The position numbers and the translations under genes were made by a program. DNA of 64,000 bases from Capitella teleta (lineage: Eukaryota > Annelida > Polychaeta > Capitellidae), in assembly GCA_000328365.1 (NCBI GenBank), contig KB310862.1, positions 1 to 64,000 of the forward strand, read 5' to 3'. A model generated the notes under the pieces. It saw nothing but the letters and a program-made list of their open reading frames with translations. It was not told the origin of the DNA and did not search any database. Shown in pieces: positions 13,537-25,000 of the stretch; position 1 is the stretch's first letter; each line of letters opens with the position of its first letter.

Positions 13537-13689
13537 TTAATTGTTAATCCTGTGAATCGATTGTCGGGTTGGTGGAGGTGTTGTAAATGAATCACGCCAA
13601 ACAGCTCTGACTCTTTCAGCGCTTTTGGTTCTTGAATAGGTTGTCACAATCCAAATCCGCTCCTCTGTCGTTAATCTGGTACGCAGCAT
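13537..13689 (-). mobile_element. Transposase-like helix-turn-helix ORF fragment (50 aa)
   Basis: A 50-residue open frame with its own ATG reads MLRTRLTTEERIWIVTTY then SRTKSAERVRAVWRDSF and TPPPTRQSI. The pattern (start helix with EER, aromatic Tyr, Ala-hydrophobic helix, then a Pro-rich linker and a recognition helix) resembles the N-terminal HTH domain found in mariner/IS630-type and DUF4817 transposases. No DDE catalytic region follows, so it is at most a fragment. The superfamily is inferred from pattern only. Confidence 0.5.
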
Positions 13690-14202
13690 ATTGTGTAATG
13701 TAGTGACCTACTCAAGAAGTAACAACAATGAAAAAGATAAAACAATAGCAAAATAAAATATTTACTAAAATCAACGCTCTTTGCGAAAAAGTACACGCAG
13801 CAAAAAGTACGCTCGTTGCGAGCGGCGAGCAGCAGAAAACGCGCGCGGAAAATTTATGGCGATCGATGTTTCAACCGTGCACATTATTATTTATCTTCAT
13901 TCATTCAATACTATTCTTAATAAATTTCATTTATAGGATGAACAAAATATTCTAATGTTTGTGAGTGCTGTTGTTGAGATTGTAGCATTTATGTTTATCT
14001 ACTAAAATCAAAACAAAGCAGACAATTTGCACTGCAGCACCACGCAACAGCTGACATTCCACAATGCTTGTTCAGGGGCCCACCTGATTTTGCGCACATA
14101 AAAGCTCTTCGCGATTACTCGCAACTCGCATTTAAATGTTCCTCCCTCATTCAATATTGACTTTTTATTTGATATTTCTGCATAATTGGGTGCAGAATAA
14201 CA

Positions 14203-14521
14203 TGTGTGAGTGAGTGAGTGATGGTGTTTTATAGCTCCACTCAACCCATTCGGGTGATACGGGCGCCATAACAGAAGGCCCGAGACTGGGATTTTCCCCT
14301 ACTTTTATCGATAAATCCCAAGGGTTTTTTATCCTGCATACCACCATAGACAGTAGTACACAGCGCCCGGCCTTGTTACGCAGTTGGGCAGCACTGCAGA
14401 GTAACCAAAGAATTACAATTATAAAGGATTACAATTATAAGTCACAATCGTAACGTTCGTGGCCTGATCGAGTCTCAAACCCGGGACCTCAACCCCCACG
14501 GTCGGCATAGGATTGCAGACA
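14203..14521 (-). mobile_element. tRNA-derived SINE, copy 2
   Basis: Same family as the copy at 13069, on the opposite strand. It includes the B box region (GGGTTTGAGACTC on the minus strand), the conserved body and a GAGTGAGTGAGTG tail on the plus strand (CACT repeats at the element's 3' end). The first 40 or so bases of the head, with the A box, are missing and an A-rich stretch sits there instead. I could not find a target duplication. Ends are approximate. Confidence 0.85.
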
Positions 14522-15029
14522 GCAAAAAAAACCAAAAACAAAACGCATATCATACGTATATATTCAATACGAATGGTAGCACCTCTGCAGGTTGCACCGT
14601 GAATATCACCGCCGCATTGGTGTAATTTTGATTGTCTTCCTGTCATCTGAGCTTTTCGGATTTTTGTCTGTTGTGTGATTATACCATCTGGATTACACTT
14701 GTGGATGTGTTTTGTGGTTTTGCATACGGATTCAGACGTTTTCGCTATGGTGATCCGATATTCCAGTGTTTCGTTGCTCCGTGTTGCATGCAAGAACGAA
14801 GAGTCTCAGTGTCTATTTATATGCGACCTAATGAAATGAATGTCTGTGCCAGAAAACCAACAAAGCGAGGCACCAAGGGGGCAGGTTGACGTGTTCGCAT
14901 TGCAATTCCAACAATAGTGAATACCAGGCCAATGTTCAATGGTCAGTCAGCTGATCGTGTAAACAGTGTGAATAGAAACAATTTATGTTCCCATTTTCTC
15001 GCACTACATCAAGCCCCATCAGCACTGTT

Positions 15030-15272
15030 TTAATTTTGGTTTATTGAACACCAGATCATGTAAATCGCAGAACACTTCCTCCGATAGACCATTGGAGATT
15101 CATGATCTTATTGTCAGCCGTGAACTCCATGCCCTTGCTTGTACAGTTTTAGCTGCGATGCTTCCTGCTGGTTACACCTTCCAACACATTCCCCGGTCAA
15201 ATCGACGGGGTGGAGGGGTTGCTCTGATTACTGCATCATCAATTATAGTTTCCAGTCTCCAAAACATATCAT
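15030..15272 (+). mobile_element. L2-like LINE, 5' part (endonuclease), left of insertion
   Basis: Encodes the start of an apurinic endonuclease of an L2/CR1-group LINE: FGLLNTRSC, IHDLIVSRELHALA, then LPAGYTFQHIPRSNRRGGGVALI. A block that normally carries the TETWL motif is missing between HALA and LPAGY. The coding sequence breaks at 15272 and resumes at 17966 after an inserted element. Confidence 0.85.
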
Positions 15273-15828
15273 CCCAGCAAACATTTGAATGATGGCCCAA
15301 AGCTGGCCAATTTCGGACGCTAAGAGTGGCACAGAAGAGGACAAAAGTAATGCCGACGTTACTACCTTGCACTGCGGCCGTGCAGGAGTCCCGATGCCGA
15401 AAATATGGTGGCGTCGACACTGTCCTGCAGAAGCTTAATAGATTATATAATTGTTATCTGCTCTGATCAAACACTGCGGTCGCCGTGATGCAGGACGTCC
15501 ACCTTCCAAAAGGCAGTTTAACGGCGTTCATTTTCAAGCAGATTAAAAACATAATCTGGTTAACTTCCATTCATGTTGTTACGTAATGGTTCACGATTAC
15601 AATGTTTACATTTCAGCTAATCAATCTCGACCAGCCTTGTTTACTCAAGTTAAAGGCGTTGTAACTTTAAACTAGCACTACTACCTATATATAGCTCTCT
15701 CATGGGGATGAGAGAAATCCAACACATAAAGCAAAATGCATATATTACAAATGTGTTTATTAATAAAAATGACAAGTGAGCGGAAAATTAAAAAATTGCT
15801 GAGGCCATCCTCTGCGGCGCGCGCAGCC

Positions 15829-15960
15829 TCAGCGCCCATCCTCTTTGACGTGGTTGGTCACTGCCTCCCTCCGTGACGATCTGGGGCGCCTCTCAATCAT
15901 GCTTTCATAGCTTTCTAGACATCCACTTGAGTCGTTGTAAAGGAAGTGGAACGGGAGACA
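15829..15960 (-). CDS. Possible terminal exon of unknown origin inside the TIR element
   Basis: On the minus strand a good 3' splice site (TTTATTTTCAG) is followed by 43 open codons and a stop: CLPFHFLYNDSSGCLESYES, then MIERRPRSSRREAVTNHVKE. It is GC-rich compared with its surroundings and looks protein-like. I recognise no family and found no partner exon. It could be a captured host exon, a transposase C-terminus or chance. Confidence 0.25.
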   Translation of the reverse strand, partial: CLPFHFLYNDSSGCLESYESMIERRPRSSRREAVTNHVKEDGR

Positions 15961-16864
15961 CTGAAAATAAATGAAGATATAAACAACACTTATTTCGATG
16001 AGCTATGTGAGGGCCCCTATCTTTTTTTTTCAGTTTCAAGTCTGAGATGGAATGGAACATTAATACGTGTTCATTAATATAGAGGTGGAGAGAACATTAA
16101 ACCCGTCACTCAACATTCAAATCCTAACGGTCAAACAGACAAAGGAAGCCATCCGTCCAGTGAACCGCGTGAACACTGTTGACTAATACGTAAGCAAACT
16201 TCAAAACTCTTACCGAGTACTACAACTAGTCAAGTGTCTTGAATAATGCTGAATTAGAGCAAAACTTCACATCATTATACCCAAATGCACTTGATAATTA
16301 TGCTAAGGATAACTTATCGTTATGAACAAAGAGATGTGTCGTTGAATGATCGCGAGGAAGATTGTGAAATATCCATGTTCTCTGAGAAGGCTGACGACAA
16401 ACTGAGCTGATAAGCAAGGAGAAATAAATGTGCCGCGTTTAACCACGCCAAAGTAGATCCGCATTCCGCAGAATAAAGTAAAGTAGTTCAGGGCGTGACA
16501 CTTGCTTTCTTCGTGAAATAAGCGTTTGAATCTATGCATGCTCTGATGAAGTGGCTGAATCATCTTATTACTTCCCTCAATTATGAAAATGTTAGCATAT
16601 TATCATTAGATCTGTTATCCGTAAATTTTACACCTCAGGATTTTGGCGTGTATTCATGAGCTGCACAAGTTATAACTTTCGCGCGTTAAATACCTCGTGT
16701 TATGCGTGGCTTGGTAACTCATGGAGCTAACACGAGTTGTTATTTAACTTTGGCGTTAACGCGCTCGCTTGCATATACGTTTTGAACTTTTGAAAATGTT
16801 ACTATGGATGTTGTATATGATTGGGACAAACGAGTCATTGGGCAGTTTTAGTGAATTCAAATGA

Positions 16865-17180
16865 TTATAATGACGATTGATCAGGCTATTATTATTATGA
16901 ATGATGAATAAATATAAACGAAAAAATCAATTTTAAATTTTATGACGCGTAAAATTTGCAAAGTGCTCAAAAACACTGCGGCATGGTACACATTAAAATT
17001 TAATGAAGCATGTGAATAGCAAGATATAAAAAGATCATTTTTAAAAACAGATAAAGATTGTGTAGCACGAATGTAAAAGTGTAATTGCCTACATAAACGA
17101 GGTGCGACATGACTAAAAGAAGTAGCGTGATCTGGTGAAAGTAATACACATAAACGTATAGCATTTTGCGATCTCACGCC
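16865..17180 (-). mobile_element. LINE 3' fragment
   Basis: The minus strand reads RLCVLLSPDHATSFSHVAPR and then LHFYIRATQSLSVFKNDLF. This matches the usual C-terminal pattern of CR1/L2 ORF2 proteins (serine-rich, W/R-x-x-LP-like block, then an FKxxL block), followed by a short AT-rich tail with ATT repeats. It is only about 100 codons long, with no catalytic motif. Confidence 0.45.
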
Positions 17181-17965
17181 GGATTAAAATCAGAGGGGTA
17201 AAGAGTTAAACGTTCGCTCAGGTGACAATTCATGAAGATATCAAAGTCATAAAGATAATTTGAAAAAACAATTCGCCGCCTAATAGGTTGTCAGTAAAGC
17301 TGCCTATATTAATAATTATTTATATATATCTTCCTTCAATGCACGTGTTGGTTTCGCGTAGGCCGCCCTGCATGCGTATTCCGCTCAATCAACATGCAAC
17401 TGTTGCAGCTATTGTACGTAATCATCTAATTTTTTTAATGAAACGCATGCACACCTTAGTATTCAGTAACGTGACAGTGACAGGCTTTCCATATTCATTC
17501 TGATGAAATATGATAGTGTAATATTTCATACTTGAAGGGGGAGGGGGATCGTTTCATGCGTTTCTCGTACAATTTTATACATGGGAGTGCGTGCTAGAGG
17601 AGCAAGTGTACTGTTCATCTGTAACACTACATGATGATGATAGGATGGTCAATTTCTCACATCTGAGTCTAATGGCTACCCGGGAATACACCGCGCCTCG
17701 CGCATGGGGGGAGAGCGTTTGCGCTGTGTTTGCACAGATTACTACTAGGTCGTGGTTTCACGCATCGCGTAGCTGCTGAGGAGGGGCGGAGGGATGTAGA
17801 GACTGCTTGGTTGATGGTCTTATTTGCCAATCGTTCTGAATCAAACATTATCTTATTTAATGAAGGAATGTAAATAGCGGACAAGAGCAGACCAGCCAGC
17901 GTACGTTACTGCCGCTCTTGTCCTGCTTCCAGCCGAAACTGGCCAGTTTTGGCATGTTTGCTGGG

Positions 17966-19890
17966 GTGTGCTTCATTTGAGGGTGCTCTTGCCTCCTTAA
18001 CATCCTCCAATAAGACACTGTCAGTCGCTATCATATATCGACCTCCTGATCAATCCGTGCCAACTTTCCTAGGGGATTTTGAAGATTTGATAGAAAGTCT
18101 GACTGGTTTGCATGGGCTTATGATTGTTGGGGATTTCAACATTCACATGGAATCCTACTCTGACCCTTGTGCTGCTTGTCTTTGTGCAATCATTGACTCA
18201 TGTGGATTAAAGCAACACGTGGAAGGGCCAACGCACCAAAACAGTCGCACACTAGACCTGGTAATCAGCCAATTCACGAATCTAAACTGCAGCATGTATG
18301 GCACAGACCCTTCAGTGACATCAGATCGTGTATGCGTGTTGTTCAATCTAAATCTGCCAAGACCCAAGAAAGTCCAAAATGGAAAATAAAGAGCATTGAT
18401 CCAGAAGCCTTTTCATCGGCATTAGTTGACTCAGGTCTGCTTCGTAATCTCTCTATGTTGAACTGTTCTGAATTCTGCGATCTGTACAATGCTACACTTG
18501 GACAACTGTTGGACGAATTTGCTCCACAATGGGATAATGTCATCACGATTCGTCCAAGCTCACCATGGTTCAATTACGATGTTTGAGCTGCTAGAAGAGA
18601 GATGAGACAGACCAAAAGACGCTGGAGATCGACACATTTAACTGTCCATCATGATATCATGAAAGAGAAAAGGAATCAGCTGACAAGAGCTATGAGAAGA
18701 GCCAAAATCAAATATTATTCAGACAAGATAAATGAGTCAGCATCGCCGAAGGAGATCTTTCAAGTCACTAGTTCTCTCTTACAATCCAAGAGAAAGGTTG
18801 TACTACCAAAAGCTACCACTATGTCATCTGGATCACTTTTGGTCTTGCTAGATTTATCATCCGCCTTCAACACCATAGACCATACCCTTTTATTCCATCA
18901 TCTCGAGCTTCAAATGGCAATTGGTGATACTGCGCTAAAATGGTTTTTATCATATCTGAGTGAGAGGACTCAATGCGTGAAAGTGAAAGAGTCACTATCC
19001 TTGCCTCGTCGAATGCTCTACGGCGTACCACAAGGGTCTGTGTTAGGCCCGGTCCTTTTCACGCTATACACCAGTCCTACCAGTGCCATCATCAGAGCTC
19101 AGCAGCTGCAATACCATCTTTATGCTGATGATACACAACTTTATATGTCATTTACGCCCACATCAGCTGCTTCTATGACGTCCTTTGGTGCATTGATGGA
19201 TTTAGCAGTGAGTACCATAAAACGATGGATGGACGACCACTACTTAAAGCTAAATGAGGACAAGACTGAGATGCTTGTGATTCAGCGTCCAAATCCGAGG
19301 TCCCATCAGCCAACCCATAACCCAACACTGACACTTGACGGTAACAACATCAATCCATCCACATCTACTAGGAACCTCGGTGTGCTATTTAACTCTGCAT
19401 TTAATTTAGAAGATCACGTGAATGCTCTGTGCCAGACTATGTTCTTCCACGTCAATCGCATTTGGAGAATTCGCGAGTACCTCACAACATCTGCAACTCG
19501 CGCCCTGATGCAGGCCCATGTCATCTCTCATTTAGACTACTGCAATGCTCTCTTTTACGGGCTCCCAGTCGTAGTGAGAAACAGGCTCCAGAAAGCGCAA
19601 AATGCTGCTGCTCGTGTTGTCGTGAGAGCAAAGAGGACTGATTACATTACACCAATTCTTCTCCAGCTGCATTGGCTACCTGTCGAATTCAGAGTGCAGT
19701 ACAAGATTTGCCTCATGACCTACAAAGCCCTGCATGGCTTAGCACCCGCGTACATCGACGAACTGATCAGTGTACATCGTCCAACTTGGCGTCTGAGATC
19801 GTCCTTCGATATACGAATAAGTCCTGTGCAACACAAACTAAAAAGTGTGGGTGGTCGTTGCTTCAGTTCCGCTGCTCCTTCTCTTTAGAA
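17966..19890 (+). mobile_element. L2-like LINE, 3' part (endonuclease end and reverse transcriptase)
   Basis: Continuation of the LINE that begins at 15030. It encodes the endonuclease end with IIYRPPDQ, IVGDFNIHME and TLDLVIS, a linker, then the RT: LDLSSAFNTIDH, YGVPQGSVLGPVLFTLYTSP, YHLYADDTQLYMSF and LHWLPVEFR. The reading frame changes near 18,200-18,590. In the long open frame 18602-19888 the junction KVVLPKATTMSSGSLLVLLD lacks the roughly 100 residues of RT fingers (the F-x-S-A-Y-R and TETAL blocks) seen in intact L2 elements. The YADD site is kept, but the copy cannot be active. Confidence 0.92.
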
Positions 19891-20086
19891 TGAACTACCC
19901 CAAAGTATTCGTCTCTCATCACACCTACTTGAATATAAATCAAAACTTAAGACACACTCTTTCCGAAAAGCTTTTAATGACATATCTTAACAAATCAACT
20001 TCTTATCATGTTATTTATATTTTATTGTACATCGCGTTTGAACAGTTTTATTTCTTTCTGAATTTTGCGATTCATAAGTTTGAAGT

Positions 20087-20236
<150 letters not shown>

Positions 20237-20293
20237 ATATTTCTTTTTTGTCACATTGTATATAAAGCACTTGTTCGAGTGAAATAAATGAAG

Positions 20294-20301
<8 letters not shown>

Positions 20302-20349
<48 letters not shown>
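20302..20349. repeat. (CA)n microsatellite
   Basis: About 24 CA units. Confidence 0.9.
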
Positions 20350-20351
<2 letters not shown>

Positions 20352-20499
20352 CCTCTCACACATTCAACCCACAAAAATATTTTTTCCAGGAATGTGTTGG
20401 AAGCCATGGTTCTATCTAGCAACAGTGGACCGTGATGTCTATGGATTTCCACGTGACATAAACCAGCGAATCAGCGTTCTTGTTGATGCGGCCTTTTAA

Positions 20500-20639
20500 C
20501 TTTACCCGCCAACATTTAGCTTCGCAGGCATCAGTGAGCTCAGAACAGCGGAGCTGCGAGAAATTTAGACCGCCGAAAGAACGCAAATTAAAAGAGGAAA
20601 TATACGAAAATTGAACATTTGGACTACGAAATTATCATC
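20500..20639 (+). promoter_or_regulatory. Candidate promoter and 5' non-coding exon of CDC6
   Basis: A GC-richer island here ends at CATC|GTAAGT (20639/20640). A 3' splice site TCTTTGCAG lies at about 21762-21770, 26 nt upstream of the CDC6 start codon, so a 1.1 kb 5' UTR intron is plausible. A weak E2F-like motif (TACCCGCCAA) lies at about 20,500. This is inference only. Confidence 0.3.
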
Positions 20640-21274
20640 GTAAGTTAACTAGGGAAGGTTACTTGTCAGCATTTTCTCCGATCCTTCGTTGATTGCCTTA
20701 ATTTTGCCCTTTTTTTGAGGGGTTTGAACTTAGTTTGGTACACAGGGGGTCTTACCATTTATGAGGTTATATCTTTTAGAAATAGAAGATATAAATAAAG
20801 AGAAACTCGAACGTCAGATTGTAACAGTGCCGAAACAAAGGCACTTTAATCCAATCAACCTGAACCTGAACCTGAACCAGTGAGCGAGCAGATGTGGACA
20901 AAACTCAATGCAGTGAATGCTTTCTGTCTATATAGATATTATTATATACTGTCTAGAAGGCTACATAGGCATTCCATGTATCCAGATTCCAGAGCCCGCT
21001 GGTAAGACTTCCTGTGGTTTGGTAACTGAACCTGAACTATGGGAAACATCTCTGCGTCTAAACCTGAACCTGAACCTATCATTCATTGTCAAGTCTCGAG
21101 CGAGGTATAATGCCCGATGTGGATAGTTGCATGTTTGTTTTGGCCTATTGACATTTGACATTGTCATAATAATTATTATTCTAACACCTTATACTATAAT
21201 AGACCAATCAGCATTCAGTAATATGTATCATATTCATAATGATAATCGGAGTGAGTATCCTGAACGGTGAACCT

Positions 21275-21342
21275 TAGCTGACATACTACACTACAGCGAG
21301 CCCTATGGGAGGTATACAGACCTCGCCCGAGAATCTGTGCTA
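21275..21342 (+). mobile_element. 68 bp miniature of the 9-bp-TSD MITE
   Basis: It starts TAGCTGACATACTACA and ends AGAATCTGTGCTA, which are the two ends of the 863 bp element at 46455-47317 read on its minus strand. The left end matches at most positions, and the last 34 bases of the right end are identical. The whole interior is missing. Flanks GGTGAACCT (21266-21274) and CCTGAACCT (21343-21351) match at 7 of 9 positions, fitting an aged 9 bp target duplication. Confidence 0.7.
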
Positions 21343-21796
21343 CCTGAACCTCCTATTCATAATCATGATAATCCTGTTGCTTGGGGAGCTGCAAGTTCAG
21401 AGCAAGTGACCTAGTCACTAGCCGTGCCACTCCTTTCGGCTGGCTACCTAGTCACCTACTCACTAAAGTCGTTAAGTGAGCGCCCAGTCGTGGGCAACCA
21501 CGAAATTGAGCCTAAGCCTTGAATTGAATTGAACTTGTGTTGAACCCAACATATCTTGCGCCCTCAATTATTCAATATCATTAATCATGCAATATGATTA
21601 TACAGTGAATACTGTTGCGATTACATGAAATTATGATTGTATAATTATTTATCATTACAGTGATTACCATTGTATGATTATGATCACATGGGATCACTTA
21701 CTTGTCTTGTTTGCATATACCACTGCGATTCAGCAAATAGTTGCATTTTTCATCTTTCATCTTTGCAGACCTGAAACTCTATTCCCCGTCATCACA

Positions 21797-23826
21797 ATGC
21801 CTTCCACACGATCAAGTCGCAACCCAGGGGATCTATTCCAAGCATATCCTATTCGCAAAAGAGCAACACGCTCCACGAAGCAAACCAAGAACAAAATCTC
21901 AGAGAATGTCTCCCCTCGCAAAAGGCCATCTGCTTCTCCGGTTGAAATAATTGAAGACTGTTCCCCAACAAAGAAGCCTCGACCGTTCCCAGCAGGGTTG
22001 AAATCGCCGGTCAAGATGCTCCTGTCGCCCCAGAGGATTCCTCTGTCTCCCAGGAAGGATGTCCTCATCAATTCTCCTCGTCTGCATGAGCTGCGCTCCC
22101 CTCGTCGCATGCTTCAGCCAAGCATTGTTGCTAGCCCCAGTAAGAGGAAAGCTTTGGACTTTGGGAGCTCTCCTTGCAAAGAAAATGATGTGCAGTGCAA
22201 ATCTCCACTTAAATCTCCTCGTAAAACTGTTAAGACACCTGTACACCTCATGAGGCAATCAAGTGAGTTTGTCGATTTCTCCGTAGTTGATCATTCTATT
22301 TGGCATTTTTTTCTTCAGCCGATTGCTATCAGAATGTTAAGAAAGCGCTGCACACAGCTCTTCCCGATCGTTTGCTTTGCAGAGAAGCAGAGATGAAAAC
22401 AGTCAACGATTTTCTCGATGTTCACTTGGGGGATGAGGCACCTGGAAGTCTGTATATTTCAGGCGCTCCTGGTACGGGAAAAACCGCTGTTGTATCTCTC
22501 ATTAGGCAACGGCTTCAGGTAAGGAAGGGCATTATACAAATGACAGAAATTTCATATATTATTATTTCTTTTATTAAAAGGAAGAACGTACCTGCCAGAG
22601 TGTGTACGTGAACTGCATGAGCGTGCAGAACCCCCAGGCCATCTTCAACAAGATTTACTCTGAATTCAACCATGGAAAAGAATTGTCACTCTCAGTCAAA
22701 GCTGCTGTTCAAAAATTGGAGAAAGTGCTGAGTTCTAAAGGGTCCATGGTGGTTCTCATCTTGGATGAAATTGATCAACTTGATTGTCGTAACCAAGAGA
22801 TTCTGTACACCATGTTTGAGTGGCCCACTCTTGCCAATTCTCGCCTTGTTCTCATTGGTTAGTTCCTCATATGTTGCGTCCTTCATTTGTTCTTATGCTC
22901 TTTTCTTCGAACGCAGGCATCGCTAATGCTCTTGACCTAACTGACCGCATCCTACCCCGTCTCCAGGCCCGTCCTAAATGCCGACCTCAGCTGTTGAATT
23001 TCACTCCATACACAAAGGATCAGTTGATCAAAGTTTTGAAAGACCGCCTGCAATCGGTGAGCTTGTGTTTGAGCAGCTCTGTTTGACCTGTGTCATATAA
23101 TTGCGGTTTCTTTCATAGTTGGAGTTGAATGGTCACAGTGTTATTGAGCCGAGTGCTGTTCAGTTCTGTGCCATGAAAGTGGCAGCAGTCGCTGGAGACA
23201 TGCGTAAAGCGTTGGATGTATGTAGACGCGCTGTGGAAGCAGTTGAAACTGAAGTACGCAAGCAGCAAGTGCTGTCTCCCGGGAGTCCCTCGAAACGACC
23301 CACGGTTCCCAAGAAGATTGGTGTCGCTCATATTCTGCGAATCGTGAATACAGTCTATGGCAGCAAGGTGTCATCTCAACCTGGACAGGTAGAAACGATC
23401 CCCTTGCAGCAGAAGTTGGCCATGTGTACGTTGTTGATGGTCGTAAGACAAGGCAAGGGCAAAGAAACCACGCTGGGCAAGGTATGGTGTTGGATCTTCC
23501 GTGTCTCCTTTTCCTAATTATATTTCTTTTTCAGTTTCATGAATTCTACAGTAGTGTGTGCAAGGGACAGAAGCTCCAGCCAGTTGACCAATCAGAATTC
23601 TTCACTGTGTGCAGTCACATGGAAACGAGAGGTATCATCCGCATCAAGAAATCCAAGGATGCCAGAAACGCCAAGGTATGATTGTCAACGCATCAGAACT
23701 TCTCATATAATTATAATTTCTTTAATTCAGGTCAACTTGGGGTTGGATGAAAAAGAATTGGAGATTGCTCTGCAGGATAAAACTCTGCTCTCGGCCGTTT
23801 TAGACAAAGGACTGAAAGGAAAATAA
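21797..23826 (+). CDS. CDC6: Cell division control protein 6
   Basis: AAA+ ATPase that binds ORC at origins and helps load the MCM helicase in G1. Seven coding exons: 21797-22262, 22319-22518, 22581-22857, 22917-23056, 23119-23481, 23535-23675 and 23731-23826, total 560 residues, the same as human CDC6. The start is chosen because MPSTRS matches the conserved MPQTRS opening. Residues 1-155 are basic and rich in SP sites (candidate CDK sites such as SPRK and SPSKRK). Walker A is GAPGTGKT at 204-211, Walker B VLILDE at 280-285, followed by the sensor/lid block IANALDLTDRILPRLQAR. A C-terminal winged-helix domain contains PLQQKL and VCSHMETRGIIRI. Introns are 54-64 nt. A poly(A) signal lies at 24152-24157. 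Confidence 0.98.
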
Positions 23827-24151
23827 TTTTATTTGCATGCATGATTTTTAATTTGGATTTTTATAGGATATAATTTACATAAATTTATTTAGTAGTAATG
23901 TCAACAACTACATAATGTCAACAGCTACATATATTTAATTAATTTATCTTAAAATTGTCATCAATTGTAAGTGATTTGATCACAGCTAAAATTCTTAATT
24001 ATTTCCAATCTCAAGATCAGGCTCCATCAGTAATTTAGCATATGATATTATTTGTCACTTCAACTCTTTATTTTCAATGTATTTCTGAATTTCTCCTGCA
24101 TGTCACTCCCACTTATGTGTTCATTCTGATGATTTGTGTCTTTATGTCAAA

Positions 24152-24157
24152 ATAAAA
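24152..24157 (+). terminator. poly(A) signal of CDC6
   Basis: AATAAA about 330 nt after the stop codon, with a second one at 24161-24166. Confidence 0.5.
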
Positions 24158-24184
24158 TTAATAAACGTGTTTTCTTGTTAGCCA

Positions 24185-24280
24185 CTTTTTTTAAGGCTGG
24201 GCGAATAGTGAAATAACCTGAATAGCGAATATTCGGGTGGTTACTATTCGCCGAATACGAATAGTAGTGATGGAAAAAAA
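24185..24280. repeat. GCGAATAGT / ACTATTCGC repeat, likely transposon remnant
   Basis: Contains alternating GAATAGTGAA, CGAATATTCGGG and ACTATTCGCCGAATACGAATAGT blocks with internal dyad symmetry. This motif style occurs in degenerate hAT-type MITEs of many animals. The family assignment is a guess. Confidence 0.35.
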
Positions 24281-24819
24281 AAATACAATCACACCTTTTT
24301 TTCTTATTAGAATCTTACTATAGAACAGTGCAGGATATGTTAGTGCTCTATATTAACTTTATAAGCACATGTACCAATTCATGCACTGTCACTGGTGAAA
24401 TACTAGTATTAACATAGATGTACCTCATCCCCTATGATAACCAAAGCTGAAACGTTTTTGCCATTAAAACCATGATCAACTCTTTGTGATATTTCATCAT
24501 ATAAATTTCATGCACTTGTAAACCTAATGGATCAGAGGGATTACAGTTATTACATAATCAACGGCAAGAAACAAATACTCGCTAGTATAAACAGCGTTAT
24601 GAAATTGGGAATATTGATAACCTGAATATGCTCCTGCACTGCCGCCTCGTGGTTTCAATTCAATCATATTCCATGTTGTAATCAACTTCCAAGCTACTTC
24701 CCAGGGAGCATATATAAGTAAATGCAGACATGAAGGCGCAGCCTGGTTAATCGAGCACTAATGTCCATCACTGTTCAACCAGGTACCATAATTTGACACT
24801 AAGCAATGCGTCATGCTGT

Positions 24820-25000
24820 GGTGAACCCCCATGGGAAAGGAACCCACGACCCTCGGCACGCTAGGCAAGCCTGCTAGGCAAGCCTGCTAGGCAAGCCTGC
24901 TAGGCAAGCCTGCTAGGCAAGCCTGCTAGGCAAGCCTGCTAGGCAAGCCTGCTAGGCAAATACACTAGCGTTATCTAGCACACTATCCCCACCACCGTAA
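24820..25000 (-). mobile_element. Degenerate tRNA-like SINE head containing a minisatellite
   Basis: Read on the minus strand the segment runs GGGGATAGTGTGCTAGATAA, then GTATTTGCCTAGCAGGC repeated, then GTGCCGAGGGTCGTGGGTTC. This order (A-box region, TTGCCTAGCA anticodon-like region, GCCGAGGGTCGTGGGTTC with a B box) is that of a tRNA-derived SINE head. The B box position is 24834-24844 (GGTTCCTTTCC, degenerate). It differs from the SINE family at 13069. Confidence 0.4.
24860..24959. repeat. 13 bp minisatellite, 7.7 copies
   Basis: Unit GCTAGGCAAGCCT is repeated seven times without error plus a partial eighth copy. It lies inside the tRNA-like segment at 24820-25000. Confidence 0.95.

Larger units (their letters stand above)
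15273..17965. mobile_element. 2.7 kb insertion with imperfect terminal inverted repeats (DNA transposon candidate)
   Basis: Both ends start CCCAGCAAACAT when read inward (15273-15284, and the reverse complement of 17954-17965). They share further blocks in the same order: a TGGCCA(A/G)TTTCGG block, an AGGACAA(A/G)AG block and a GTTAC/GTAACG block, giving an imperfect TIR of about 75-80 bp. The insert interrupts the LINE between SSLQNIS and SFEGALASL. I see no recognisable transposase and no clear target duplication, so it is probably non-autonomous, and the superfamily is unknown. It contains a possible exon (15829-15960) and a second LINE fragment (about 16,865-17,180), so it may itself be composite. 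Confidence 0.6.

Noticed and set aside
21674-21796. Upstream in-frame ATG for CDC6
   Set aside because: A 3' splice site lies between it and the conserved MPSTRS start; the intervening residues are hydrophobic and unlike any CDC6 N-terminus.
24860-24959. CRISPR-like array
   Set aside because: The repeats are head-to-tail with no spacers, in an animal genome; it is a minisatellite.
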